Source: Cryptomeria japonica
Taxonomy: Eukaryota; Streptophyta; Pinopsida; Cupressales; Cupressaceae
Length of the DNA: 64,000 nucleotides
Direction: 5' to 3'
NCBI RefSeq assembly: GCF_030272615.1
Contig: NC_081405.1
Location: 654,432,920-654,496,919, forward strand
In this document: positions 45,730-59,100 of the stretch, one piece after another
How positions within the stretch are numbered: position 1 is the first letter of the stretch
How the letters are laid out: each line of letters starts with the position of its first letter
Position numbers and translations under genes: made by a program
Notes under the pieces: model-generated
Seen by the model: the letters and a program-made list of their open reading frames with translations, nothing else
Database searches by the model: none
What the model was told of the DNA's origin: nothing

Positions 45730-46767
45730 TCATCTATTTTTGCAATAAAATAGTTGAAAATTTAGGATTGATATTTCTTCCTTAATAGCTACAAGCACAA
45801 TATCTTCACTAGCATCATCATCAAATTCTTCATCAGTAATACCATTGTCAATAGCTTCAAGACAATCTCTCTTGCCTTTACCCTTATATTTCTTAAATTT
45901 GTCTCTCTTGTATTCACTTTCACCATTAGGGAAGTTTGTCGCTATATGACCAATCTTGTTGCATGCAAAGCATTTTAAAGGTAGCTTACCTCTATATTTA
46001 CCAGTGCCTCTAGGCAGTCTTTTTGCCAACAATGCTTCAAGATCCACTAAGTTGTCTTCATCTTCAACATCTCTGCTAGATCTAGATACATAGTTATGGC
46101 CGGTATCTCTACTTCTTCTCACAGATGGGATAGAGATAGAATCTCTAAATGATGATTCTGATTTCTGTACGCTACCATCATAGCCATTTAGTTCAAAAGC
46201 AGTAAGTTTGCCAATAATAGAGTAAAGAGTTACCTTTGTCTTGTCAATGGATTTCAGCTCTTGAATAGCTGCAACTCGGACAAAATAGACCGGTAGCAGG
46301 GTTCTCAGTACCTTACTGATTACTATGGCATCTTCCACTTTCCCTCCTGCACTCTTTATCTCACCAACTAACTCTTTAATCCTTTGACCGTACTACTAGA
46401 TATTCTCACCTTCAGACATCCTCATGTTGTCAAACTTTCCTCTTAAACTTTCCTCTTTGGCAATCTTAACATGTTCATCAACGCTATAAATCTCTTCTAA
46501 TTTCTTCCATACTTCATATGCAGTTTCAAGACTATGAACATCTACATATTCAGCATCAGACAGGGAACTGATAATATCTTCTAATGCCTGGTGATTTTCT
46601 TGTTGTTCTTTCTTCTGATCATCAGTCAACATTCCAGTAGGTGTAGTATACTTATTTTCTATATGATCCTAATACTGACTACCAAGACTCTTAATGTAAA
46701 TCTTCATTATGTCACTCCATATTCTATAGTTATCTTTGTTGAACTTCAGACCTTCTTTCTTCATCAT
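45730..46767 (-). pseudogene. Element E gag
   Basis: From an ATG at 46767 (minus strand): KFNKDNYRIWSDIMKIYIKS, a TAG near 46680, then an open segment (46632-46396; AYEVWKKLEEIYSVDEHVKI), a second TAG, then 46338-45730 with SKVLRTLLPVYFVRV and the knuckle CFACNKIGHIATNF, in which the last Cys is Phe. All parts are in one frame. After the knuckle come a Lys-rich stretch and an acidic stretch (DEEFDDDASEDIV). It is the packaging and particle protein of a copia element, now broken. Confidence 0.9.
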
Positions 46768-46824
46768 GATCTACAAGATCTTTTCCTCAACTTGTTAGGC
46801 TTTTAGATTAAGAGGATCTAAGTC

Positions 46825-46836
46825 ACTCTGATACCA
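46825..46836 (-). promoter_or_regulatory. Primer-binding site of element E
   Basis: In complement TGGTATCAGAGT, two bases inside the 5' LTR end ACCATCA; initiator Met tRNA type. Confidence 0.9.
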
Positions 46837-46838
46837 AT

Positions 46839-47480
46839 TGATGGTATGATGAAAGAATAAGTATCTAGTAGAATACTGAGAAGGTGGGGTGAATGAGTAT
46901 ATTGAAAAACTGATACAAAGTTCCCAAACTTAAACTCAGTCAAACAAAGTAAACATATCTTAGTCAAGCTCAATATTCATAAGAATGCTTGACATCAACT
47001 GGTTTAACTGTTATGAAAAATTTAACAGTAAACAACTTCAATCTCATGAACATCAACAATGCTTAATCATAGCTCAACATGTTCATCTCTCAATGCTTAT
47101 AATTAACATGCCTTATCAGAAATTATCCAAATGAACAAATAAGATCACATCCACAAAAGCATTCACCACTTGAAACAAATGTTTATACGTGGAAAATCCA
47201 AATAGGTAAAAACTACGATGAGATGAGACTCACAAGGATAGCTATCTGAACTCTTTCGAAGTTTGCCCTATTAGGAGACAAGCTTTTTAAAGCTTTACAA
47301 TAAGCTATGTTAAGAACTAATTCTGGTTAGGAATCACCCGATTAAGGGATTTGCAAATATGCCTTGATTAAAAGCACAATACCCTGTTAGGAGTAACCTT
47401 GCTAGAGGATTTAAGAATCCAAGTTAATGGACCCCCTTGTTAGAGGATTTAATGAGTAACCAAGATTGTTAGAGCTTACT
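46839..47480 (-). repeat. 5' LTR of element E, inner 642 bp
   Basis: Collinear with the 3' LTR of E (27341-27980). The sequence is interrupted at AGAGCTTACT by element F and resumes at 60959 (AGGTTAAGGG); the uninterrupted 3' LTR reads AGAGCTTACCCAGTTAAGGG there. TTACT (47476-47480) is one copy of the F target duplication. Confidence 0.92.
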
Positions 47481-50400
47481 TGTAATGCCCCGCCAGGAAA
47501 CCCCGAAGGGTTTAAGTTTAAAACACTCAAACAGAGTGTAAATTTATTTTTATTTTTAAATATAATTAAGTGCGTTAATGAAACGTTACAACGTTAAGAT
47601 AGTTTGAAGTGGTCTCCGTTCATAATTAGACACAACATTAAGATACATTGTAGTTATCTGTCAACTTAGTTATCACAGCGGAAGGCTCAAACAATCCTAA
47701 GGAGTTTCCTAAAGTGATTACATAATCTTACCTAACTCAACTTGCGTCTTTAGACCCATTAATCTGGATATCTTAATTACGAGATCAAGCATAGATCTTA
47801 ATTATATATGTGTTCAATGGTTTGACATCTTATAATTTTAGGAAGCGTTCAATTGCTTTGGTTAGTGAGGGGGCCATCGAGAGGTTAATTACTCAAGCAC
47901 TTTGATTCGAAATTTCATTGGGAGGTCTCCAAATAGGTTCAAGTGTTTTAAATATAACAAAGTTCATTCATTAGAGTTTTAAAAAAAATAACCATCCACA
48001 CTTGACATCATCCTTTAATGCTATAAACGTGCTTAATGAGATTCATTCGTTTAGGATTAAACTACTATTAGTAAAACGAGGATTCCATCATTTGATTTTA
48101 AAGTATTCACTCACATTTAATATATTTATTATTATTTTTTTAAAATATTAAAAGGTATGGTTAGTAGGAAGAATTCGTTCCTTAAGGATTATCTACTATT
48201 AATAGAGTGAGGTCCCTTTATTTGATTCCATGCGTAGCCAACTAATGAATTGAAGTTCTTTTATGAAAGGTAAAATATGAGTAGCCATGGAAATTCATTT
48301 GAAGTTTTAATAATACTACTAGATGGCTAAAATCATTACGTTGAAAATGTATTAGAGCCACATGAGTTCATCCTTTAACTTTTAGATATAGTTAGCAAGA
48401 TAATATTTACCATTTCAAGATTAGAGTATAAGTTCCAAGAGATGTTCTTCCATTAGGATTGAAATACAAATTATCCTATTGCACATCACTCTTTTTTTTT
48501 TATTGTTAAATGAATATAAGGTGAGAGAGATTCTTTTATTAGATTTAATGTATCAACAACTAATTGAATCCCTTCTTTTCCAGTTCATCTTTAACAATCA
48601 TAAGGAAATTCACTTGTTGGGGTTATAATTATGGTGGACTAGTTGAGTTTCACCAATTATCAAGTTAAATTTCGGTAAGGTTGATTTGTTAAGATTAAAC
48701 GTAATTGACCAAACAACTATATCCAATATAATGAAACATAATTAACATGACGTTTCCCATTCTAGTTCAAACTTAGCGAACATGAGGGATTCCTTTTATA
48801 AAGATTAACATATGGGTTTTCTAGTTGGGTTCACCCGGTTTTAGAAGTAATCTGGTGAGGGTTAATGATTAAAATTACAACATAAATTACTAAGTATATT
48901 CATTCAATACACAACATGAATATTTGATTGAGTCCACACGATTATCAAATTAATCCGGTGAGGATTATTGTTAAGATTAAAACGTGAAATAACTTAACAA
49001 ATTTATCCTATGTAATGAAACATAACTGACATGGCGTGATTCATTTACTAAGGTAAAAGGATAGATATTTCTATGATGTTCTTCTTTTAAATTTCAATCT
49101 AAGAATTGTGACATAATTTTTTAACTTTGTTATTCCCTTTTTACATTCATTCCATTAACATTCTTTTTAACAATTAATCCAATGAAGTTTTTCTATCTAG
49201 ATTTCTTCCACTATTACAATTCAAATTAACATTACCCAATTACCATTTCCACACTTTAATTTTGCAATATTTAAATACCATGCCATATTCATAATTCACA
49301 ACGTTTTATGAACTTAAATAACTACATTTATCCATATGAATAATGTTATGCATTTAAATTCGAATTCATTAAACTTCCACCATACACTCATGCAAGATTA
49401 CATCCTTTCATGATAATTCAAAACATAAAACAAAGCACGCTATAAACATCGCATAACACAGATATGATCTCGGAGTTCACCCCGGATGGGCTACATCTCC
49501 AGGTCTGCTCAACTGCAAGACCCCTTTGGTATTATATATAGTTAAGGTTACATATTTACATGTCTTTACAATCTTGCCTTTTAGGTGATCACAACCAACT
49601 ACAATGACAATTTCAGTCAGTAAAAAACAACTCTACAAGTTTTCCAACTAAGTTCACATAAATGTAAGCATTTCTCATTCGGGTATTTTACTTAATCCTT
49701 AGATACACATCACTGACATGTTGGTCTGGAACTATACACTAGCACCCCCCAACAATTTTTAAATTCCCTTGCATATATATAAAACAAGTATATGTAAATC
49801 TCAATTTATATCTATCCGATTAAAATTATCGTCTGAACACTAAGGGGTAATTCACGGGATATATATTCGTTACGAAGGGGCCAAAAGCCACATATGGTTA
49901 ATATTATATGTTGATATAAGAAATTCCTAAGATATCATTTATTAAATATCCACAGCTACCCTTAGTTTATGATTAGTAATTATCAATGCCAGTTATATAA
50001 ATCAGGATGAGGCAGAAAACATATATCTCTATATGAGTTTTCGAATTTTCCAATGTTCTAAATCCCATATATTAATTATTATCCGGCTTAAATAATATTA
50101 AATAAACAAGAGAGAAAAATCTAAATTTAAATAATAACAAAGACTCTAAATAGAATCAGTATAATGCTTTCCCCCTTTTTTTTTTAATTTCGTTTATTAC
50201 CATACCCTAAATCTATTGTTTTATTATTTTATTTTTAAATACTAAACAATTTTTAAAACTAAACAAATTAACACACAAAAAAAAAAAAACTTAAAATATC
50301 AAGAAGGAAAGGGGCGATGCCTTTAGGGTTCGCGCAGGGTGTTCCCTGCGAACCACAGTGGGACGCAGGGTTTCCCTGCGGCCACCGTGGTCGCAGGTTT

Positions 50401-52296
50401 TACCCTGCGGCCACGGTGGACGCAGGGGATTCCCTGCGGCCACACCGTGGTCTCGCAGGGTTTCCCTGCGGGCTACTGCAGTGCCGCGGGATTAGGGCCG
50501 GGTCGAGCTCCGGCTTCCCCCCCCGAAAACCCTCAAAAACATTTCTTTTTTTTTGTGTTTTTTCGTTTTAAATTTTATTTTATTTTATTTTTTTTTGGGT
50601 TTCTTTGCAACTTCCATAGTTCGAATCAACTCGTTTTTTTTTTTTTGTTTGGATAAGGACATTGAACGAAAAATCTCGTACAGACGTAGCCATTCCTCCA
50701 TTTTTTTTTTCTTTTCTCTCTTTTTTCATTCTCAGAATGTTATGGATTTCAAAAGAGGGCAAAATAGAAAAGTCTTTGAAGAATAACCAAGCCTTCAACC
50801 AACTGAAAACTAAATCTTAATAAACATCCATGGGTAGCAATCCTCTCTGTTTTTCCAGCATTTCATGGAGGGCATAACAATAAACAAAAGGGGAGAGTAA
50901 GATTTCTTACCTCCAAACGCTTTCCAGGAAGAGATTTTGATGAAGATGAGCTCCCAAATCAGCTGCTCTCATTCCTCATCCCTCTCCAAAATCCCCAATC
51001 TCCCTTCCAAGAACCATGTTTTTCCAAAAAAAAAGACCAAAGGCCCAGAAGCCCCCAAAATGCTTACCAAACAAGATTGAAAAGAAAACCCTAATTTTTG
51101 CCCTAATTTCAATTTCGAAATTAGGTATTTATTTTTGAAATAAAATGAATGAAAAAATGAAATGGAAGTCATTCATTTACCTTATTTAATACATCTCATT
51201 TGTTTTCCTTATTAAAATTATAATGCTTCCATTTCTTTTTAAATTTTTAATTTCTCAATATCGATTTAGTTCTACAATTATATTTTGGAACTATTGACCG
51301 GATAAGGCGTTTTGATTAACTTAATTTTCTAAAAATCAAACTTTTATATTATATCGACTTTACAAGTAAAAAAAAGAAATAATTTCTTGTAAATAATACT
51401 AATTTACCCCTTTCTCTTCCAAAATGCGAAAATGAGTAATTTAATTCTATCTCTCCAATGACTTTAAAATTTTTCCTTTCTAAAATGCATAACTCAATAA
51501 ATTCGTTATTTTAAAATTAGCTATTAAATTAACTCGCTATAACATAATAAAGCGACATTTTTAAATAAATGACTAATCTAATGCAAGAGTCTTGTTTCTT
51601 CTAATTTCTCAACTATAAATGCATAAATGAGCACACTAACCCCAGTTAAATACCTTAAGCTTGCTACAATAACAATTTAAAACAATCTCTTTAAATTAAT
51701 GATTAATCATATAAAGAAACTACCTATTTAAATTTCCATATCACTAATGTGCACGTCTACTCATAAATTTGAATTTAATACTTAGGATAACAAACCTCAC
51801 TTACCTCGCGCAGGACACGCAAATCGAAGAAGTCCTCCAAGTCTCTCGACATGCATCCCAATGAAAAGCAAGCCCCACGAATCCACACACGATGCTCACC
51901 TAACCATGGCTAAGGCAAGACGAGAGTTATATGACCACTAAATCCGAATTCAAAAGATGAACGAGCATACTCAACCTTGCAAATTCCAAAGGAGATGAAC
52001 CTTGTCCTAAGCGATGTTGTACCTGCAAATCTCCTGCACCCATGAATTCATACAAGCATGCATATACATATACATACTCAATGAAGACGTTAGCTCAAGA
52101 TTTATCACAAGGGTTAGGAACAATTACATTTACACGAGAATCGATGCAAGAGCACAATAATAAGTATGCTCAGTTTATTTATATTATCTAAACTACACAT
52201 TGCATATCGGTTAATCTACCATTCGAGAATGCCACATAGGAAGTCAAATCAAGGTTAAACGGGTTTTAAAAGTCCGACTAGGGTATGGGCATTACA
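47481..52296 (-). repeat. 3' LTR of element F (4,816 bp)
   Basis: Unusually long LTR without a credible ORF. Mostly AT-rich, with one sharply GC-rich block (50320-50520) carrying an array of small palindromes. The short readings there are produced by the GC-rich repeats and poly-T runs. Confidence 0.95.
50334..50469. repeat. Array of five GCAGGG/CCCTGC hairpins in F 3' LTR
   Basis: Five inverted repeats of the form GCAGGG-N(3-4)-CCCTGC (some arms shifted by a base) lie at 50334-50349, 50365-50379, 50393-50408, 50422-50437 and 50455-50469, 28-33 bp apart. Between them sit CCACNGTGG palindromes (CCACAGTGG, CCACCGTGG, CCACGGTGG). The block is the only GC-rich part of the LTR. Confidence 0.9.
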
Positions 52297-52310
52297 TTCT
52301 CCCCCCCTAG
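52297..52310 (-). promoter_or_regulatory. Polypurine tract of element F
   Basis: In complement CTAGGGGGGGAGAA, abutting the LTR end TGTAATGCCC. Its position fixes F in minus orientation. Confidence 0.88.
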
Positions 52311-55300
52311 GTTCCGACTTACTCCTGGAAGTCGCAAAGTTAAACGGAAGTCCTGCAACACTTATTAGTCCGTAAACTCAATTAACAATTATCAATTTGC
52401 ACAAACAACTATTTTGTCAACAATTTAAAACATTATTCATCAATAAAAATGCATCTAACATCATTCACACCTTCAAATATTCTATAATTTACACTCAATC
52501 ATGGCAAGGATACGAGACTTTTCCCTTTTTATTTCACCAAGTTTAATACAATTTAAAATATATAGACACAGTTTTCATCCTCATCTATCAAACATGGCAA
52601 GGAAATGTGCTCTCAAGGTCAATTTCTTTCACCAATTCGTCTCTTTCACAATATTTTATCACATAAAACTAGCCTCAATAGAACAATTTCTACGACCCAG
52701 TTAACTTCTCAACAAATAAGAACAACGTAAGAACTCAATTGTTTATACTTTCCAGACATACAAGAACTTTTCCAATGACTATGCCCCATAACATAGTGAC
52801 AAGTTAATACCATCTATCCATGATCACACATAATATCCATCCACAAGACTGGTTTGCACAACACAATAGGCCACATGTGAGCATGTCTGATGCTCGGTCA
52901 AAGGTAACATATATGATCCACATCTCTATGTCTGCTCTCAGAATAAATACATGATCAACAAATGTCCAACATCTCACTCAAGGGCTTGATGGTGCTAGGG
53001 TACACCATAGCGGTGCTACCTTCCATACAAGTCCCTCGTGAATATCCCTTGTTGTGTAAGGTGTTTAGCCTCCAAGAGATAGCCACCACTCATAGGTAGG
53101 TAGTGGATCTTAGCTGTTTTCACAGCCTCACATACCTCCATCCTCAAGGTTCCTTGGGTCTACCTCCTCGTATACACTCATCCAAGCCCGTCTCCTACGT
53201 TCTTGGAGAGGAATTCACATTACAACACAAGACCAGCATACGAAAACAACAAGGATAAACCGGTTTAGCCACCGAAGTACAAAAAGTTAAAGATAATATT
53301 TGTCAATTCCAATAATAAAACAAGAAAATAATTTCCGGATTTGCAACATCAAAGCAAGAAAAATCAAGATCGCAAGATCGTGGCTAAACTGTCAAGGTCA
53401 AGGTAAAATAAATTGCTGGCCCACAAGGAATAAATAAATAATTAAAAGAAAATCATAATTGCACATTACATCACTACGTGACTAGTAGCTAGCCACCAAC
53501 GAGGAAGGAAGGAACAATCGTCTAGCTACCCTAGTAGCTCATCATGTGGTGTGGCCAAGTCACACACCCGCATGGCATGGCAGTGTGCTCCTCGGCATCA
53601 CCCCGCATCACGTCGTCACGTGGCATGGCTCTACCCTATACCTATTGGTAGGCCGCATGGCAATGTCTACTACATCCCGCATCGTGTCTCAGCGTGGCAT
53701 GGCGATACTCCAAGCGGACAAAGCACGCAATGGACATATCTTGCATGGCAGTGTACCTCGCGGACAAGGCACGCACTGGTCACACTCCGCATAGCGATGT
53801 TCCTCTCAGGATACTCACCGTAAGCCAGAGGTATACATGGCTAAGGTCTACCCATAAGTCTACCAACACTAGCTAGTTGGTAACTTATGTAGAACAATAA
53901 CACACCTCTCATGAAGACAAGGCAACAAATGCTCCAATATGTAAGAAAGTACCACGCCTCTCATGAAGACAAGGCAACAAATGCTCCAATATGGAATCCA
54001 ACAATATGCTCAAAAAAAAACTGTCACCTATATGCTCAAGATAAAGGATAGGAATAAGGTTGGCACACATGAACCTCATAAATCGGTTCATCCCAAGGGG
54101 AAGTATTGAGTACACCTATGTTATAGTTTCGTTACAAAACCATGCTTTTCATCGAAATAGGGAAGCTAAAGTCGCTTCGCGTCGACATTACTCGTACGCT
54201 GTTCATTCTATTCAAGGAATGGTGACTTCTACTACTACCCCTTCACATACTGACTTATCAACAACCCGTGGGTTGGCACTCAGTAAGGGAAACAAACAAG
54301 CAACATCACATAGATAGGTATGGTTTCCCATACTCATAAACAAACACATTCCCCATGGTTGATTACTTCACCATCCCATGGGCACACAAAGCAAGTACGG
54401 GTTTTCTCACAACACACCGAATAGCACTATTACTGGTTTAGTCACATTTACGGGGAGTGCTTTACATTATGCTAACATATACTTAAGGGAAATTTTAATT
54501 ATGCTTTACACATGAATCACCAAACAAAGTTTACTCTAGATCCACGTACTGATATTTTCAACAATTCAAATTTACACAAAGTAATAGCATCATTCTGATA
54601 TCTTTCTCAATCTTCCCTGACCATTTTCACTCACATTACTAACTATGCAATTTTCCTTTTTTTTCAAGATGCAAAAATGTTTCCCCTTTTAATTAGAAGC
54701 CCAAAGCAACATAAAATTTCATATGCATTATAAGAATTTCTTTAAATCACTGCATTCTAAATAATGTTTCAAAACAACAATTCCTATATTTTAGACAAGA
54801 GGAGGAAAAGAGTTGGAAAATCAACCATTTCCTACGAATACACAAGGATTTCAAAATCACACCATATGCTCGGATATAAGTTTATCATTTGAGTTGCACG
54901 GTCTTCATTTTTCTATCTTTTAGGAAGGTTCCAAAACATCCCACATGACATTTCTAATCTTTATTGTTGCACTATAATGTTCTAGTTTTCCGGACAAGAG
55001 TTCAAAACAACCAATTTTCTTTTGTAATACAAGTCTTCTAAAGCACCATCACTATTCGTAATACGTTACAATACAATAATACCTCAAATTTAACATTGAA
55101 ACTTCATAATATGATAAGGAGGTAAATAGAGAGCTATCTACTAGATTTTACACATTTAGTGTATACAATTCCACAAGTCTTTTATTTAGTCTTTTCGAAA
55201 CATAATAAGGCAATTATCTAATTTCCAAAACAAGTTATATGGTGCGTCATTTAATAGGTCCTAATCACACTAATTGAATAAGCACATAAAACAATCTTTC

Positions 55301-56101
55301 GAGAAGCACATCAATTTACTCTTGAAGCTACTACAGTATGTCCTCTTTTGGTTTTCCTTTCACATCAACCAATTTGCACAAAACCAACTATACGCATTTG
55401 AAGTACCTTACTTAAGATGAAATTTAATTATATTACTCCTACCAAGCACATGGAGCACCCTTTAATGCAACCATACAATTTTCTATCATTAACCAAAAAT
55501 TAACTCCTAAATCAATCCTTTTCACAATCTAAAGCACAATAACGTTATGAAGCTCACACAAGGCTCAAGAAATATCATTCTTTCTCTTGCAATTAGAAAA
55601 CTTAACTAAGAGGTAACTACACATATCAATTCATTTTAATTTACTTAGAGAAAGAGAAAAGAAGATGATTCATAATCACTCAATGTACTACATGATAAGC
55701 ATTAACATTTGTCATACTAGTCCTTAAAGTGGACAATCATTAAAATAGAGCCAATACCACAAACAACACATTTCGTACTTTTAGGTTCAAGACATTAACA
55801 ACCAACTTAGATGGATTAGTCAAAGAGGGAAAATAGATCGAAAATGAAGGTACATACGACTCCCTTTTGAAGTAAGAGAAATCGTAGACCAAGACCTCAT
55901 TAAGCAGACAAAACACCTATGATTATTCCCAAAACACCCACATCATTGAGGTGAAACAAAGTGTGAACACACACGTTACACACAAGAAGGGTCTGTTAGA
56001 TCACACTCTCACATCAAGGTGGACAAGAATATAACATAAGATAGACACACACACACCAACTAAGAGCACAAGTGAAACCAGAGATCCCAGTGTTGCAACA
56101 T

Positions 56102-56115
56102 GGGCTCTGATACCA
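56102..56115 (-). promoter_or_regulatory. Primer-binding site of element F
   Basis: In complement TGGTATCAGAGCCC, two bases inside the 5' LTR. Initiator Met tRNA type, as used by copia and by chromovirus elements, so it does not decide the parent family. Confidence 0.92.
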
Positions 56116-56117
56116 AG

Positions 56118-59100
56118 TGTAATGCCCTGCCAGGAAACCCCGAAGGGTTTAAGTTTAAAACACTCAAATAGAGTGTAAAAATTTTATTTTTTAAAAATAT
56201 AATTAAGTGCGTTAATGAAACGTTACAACGTTAAGATAGTTTGAAGTGGTCTCCGTTCATAATTAGACACAACATTAAGATACATTGTAGTTATCTGTCA
56301 ACTTAGTTATCACAGCGGAAGACTCAAACAATCCTAAGGAGTTTCCTAACGTGATTACATAATCTTACCTAACTCAACTTGCATCTTTAGACCCATTAAT
56401 CTGGATATCTTAATTACGAGATCAAGCATAGATCTTAATTATATATGTGTTCAATGGTTTGACATCTTATAATTTTAGGAAGCGTTCAATTGCTTTGGTT
56501 AGTGAGGGGGCCATCAAGAGGTTAATTACTCAAACACTTTGATTCAAAATTTCATTGGGAGGTCTCCAAATAGGTTCAAGTGTTTTAAATATAACAAAGT
56601 TCATTCATTAGAGTTTTAAAAAAAATAACCATCCACACTTGACATCATCCTTTAATGCTATAAACGTGCTTAATGAGATTCATTCGTTTAGGATTAAACT
56701 ACTATTAGTAAAACGAGGATTCCATCATTTGATTTTAAAGTATTCACTCACATTTAATATATTTATTATTATTTTTTTAAAATATTAAAAGGTATGGTTA
56801 GTAGGAAGAATTCGTTCCTTAAGGATTATCTACTATTAATAGAGTGAGGTCCCTTTATTTGATTCCATGCGTAGCCAACTAATGAATTGAAGTTCTTTTA
56901 TGAAAGGTAAAATATGAGTAGCCATGGAAATTCATTTGAAGTTTTAATAATACTACTAGATGGCTAAAATCATTACGTTGAAAATGTATTAGAGCCACAT
57001 GAGTTCATCCTTTAACTTTAAGATATAGTTAGCAAGATAATATTTACCATTTCAAGATTAGAGTATAAGTTCCAAGAGATGTTCTTCCATTAGGATTGAA
57101 ATACAAATTATCCTATTGCACATCACTCTTTTTTTTTTATTGTTAAATGAATATAAGGTGAGAGAGATTCTTTTATTAGATTTAATGTATCAACAACTAA
57201 TTGAATCCCTTCTTTTCCAGTTCATCTTTAACAATCATAAGGAAATTCACTTGTTGGGGTTATAATTATGGTGGACTAGTTGAGTTTCACCAATTATCAA
57301 GTTAAATTTCGGTAAGGTTGATTTGTTAAGATTAAACGTAATTGACCAAACAACTATATCCAATATAATGAAACATAATTAACATGACGTTTCCCATTCT
57401 AGTTCAAACTTAGCGAACATGAGGGATTCCTTTTATAAAGATTAACATATGGGTTTTCTAGTTGGGTTCACCCGGTTTTAGAAGTAATCTGGTGAGGGTT
57501 AATGATTAAAATTACAACATAAATTACTAAGTATATTCATTCAATACACAACATGAATATTTGATTGAGTCCACACGATTATCAAATTAATCCGGTGAGG
57601 ATTATTGTTAAGATTAAAACGTGAAATAACTTAACAAATTTATCCTATGTAATGAAACATAACTGACATGGCGTGATTCATTTACTAAGGTAAAAGGATA
57701 GATATTTCTATGATGTTCTTCTTTTAAATTTCAATCTAAGAATTGTGACATAATTTTTTAACTTTGTTATTCCCTTTTTACATTCATTCCATTAACATTC
57801 TTTTTAACAATTAATCCAATGAAGTTTTTCTATCTAGATTTCTTCCACTATTACAATTCAAATTAACATTACCCAATTACCATTTCCACACTTTAATTTT
57901 GCAATATTTAAATACCATGCCATATTCATAATTCACAACATTTTATGAACTTAAATAACTACGTTTATCCATATGAATAATGTTATGCATTTAAATTCGA
58001 ATTCATTAAACTTCCACCATACACTCATGCAAGATTACATCCTTTCATGATAATTCAAAACATAAAACAAAGCATGCTATAAACATCGCATAACATAGAT
58101 ATGATCTCGGAGTTCACCCCGGATGGGCTACATCTCCGAGTCTGCTCAACTGCAAGACCCCTTTGGTATTATATATAGTTAAGGTTACATATTTACATGT
58201 CTTTACAATCTTGCGTTTTAGGTGATCACAACCAACTACAATGACAATTTCAGTCAGTAAAAAACAACTCTACAAGTTTTCCAACTAAGTTCACATAAGT
58301 GTAAGCATTTCTCATTCGGGTATTTTACTTAATCCTTAGATACACATCACTGACATGTTGGTCTGGAACTATACACTAGCACCCCCCCCAACAACTTTTA
58401 AATTCCCTTGCATATATATAAAACAAGTATATGTAAATCTCAATTTATATCTATCCGATTAAAATTATCGTCTGAACACTAAGGGGTAATTCACGGGATA
58501 TATATTCGTTACGAAGTGGCCAAAAGCCACATATGGTTAATAATATATGTTGATATAAGAAATTCCTAAGATATCATTTATTAAATATCCACAGCTACCC
58601 TTAGTTTATGATTAGTAATTATCAATGCCAGTTATATAAATCAGGATGAGGCAGAAAACATATATCTCTATATGAGTTTTCGAATTTTCCAATGTACTAA
58701 ATCCCATATATTAATTATTATCCGGCTTAAATAATATTAAATAAACAAGAGAGAAAAATCTAAATTTAAATAATAACAAAGACTCTAAATAGAATCAGTA
58801 TAATGCTTTCCCCCTTTTTTTTTTAATTTCGTTTATTACCATACCCTAAATCTATTGTTTTATTATTTTATTTTGAAATACTAAACAATTTTTAAAACTA
58901 AACAAATTAACACACACAAAAAAAAAACTTAAAATATCAAGAAGGAAAGGGGCGATGCCTTTACGGTTCATGCAGGGTGTTCCCTGCGAACCACGGTGGG
59001 ACGCAGGGTTTCCCTGCGGCCACCGTGGTCGCAGGTTTTACCCTGCGGCCACGGTGGACGCAGGGGATTCCCTGCGGCCACACCGTGGTCTCGCAGGGTT

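Larger units (their letters stand above)
52297..56117 (-). other. Interior of element F, no coding capacity
   Basis: No gag, zinc knuckle or pol motif was found on either strand. The interior contains a GC-richer segment (53530-53830) with recurring GCATGGCA and GGACAA(A/G)GCACGCA words. It also has a 39-bp direct repeat (CCTCTCATGAAGACAAGG and onward), starting at about 53903 and 53955, period 52 bp. The rest is AT-rich. Confidence 0.8.

Noticed and set aside
50334-50469. Regularly spaced palindromes as a CRISPR array
   Set aside because: Spacers are themselves related palindromes, the block lies in an LTR and is duplicated in the other LTR; the context is a plant retroelement.
50317-50656. 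Gly/Pro/Arg-rich ORFs across the GC-rich block of F (also at 58955-59460)
   Set aside because: Frames follow the palindrome array and poly-T runs, differ between the two LTR copies, and show no protein family features.
53546-53876. ORFs in the GC-rich part of the F interior
   Set aside because: Three overlapping frames open by composition only; no motif, and F has no other coding sequence.
16583-56115. TGGTATCAGAGC matches as tRNA genes
   Set aside because: Only the 3'-terminal complement is present next to LTRs; no cloverleaf follows. They are primer-binding sites.
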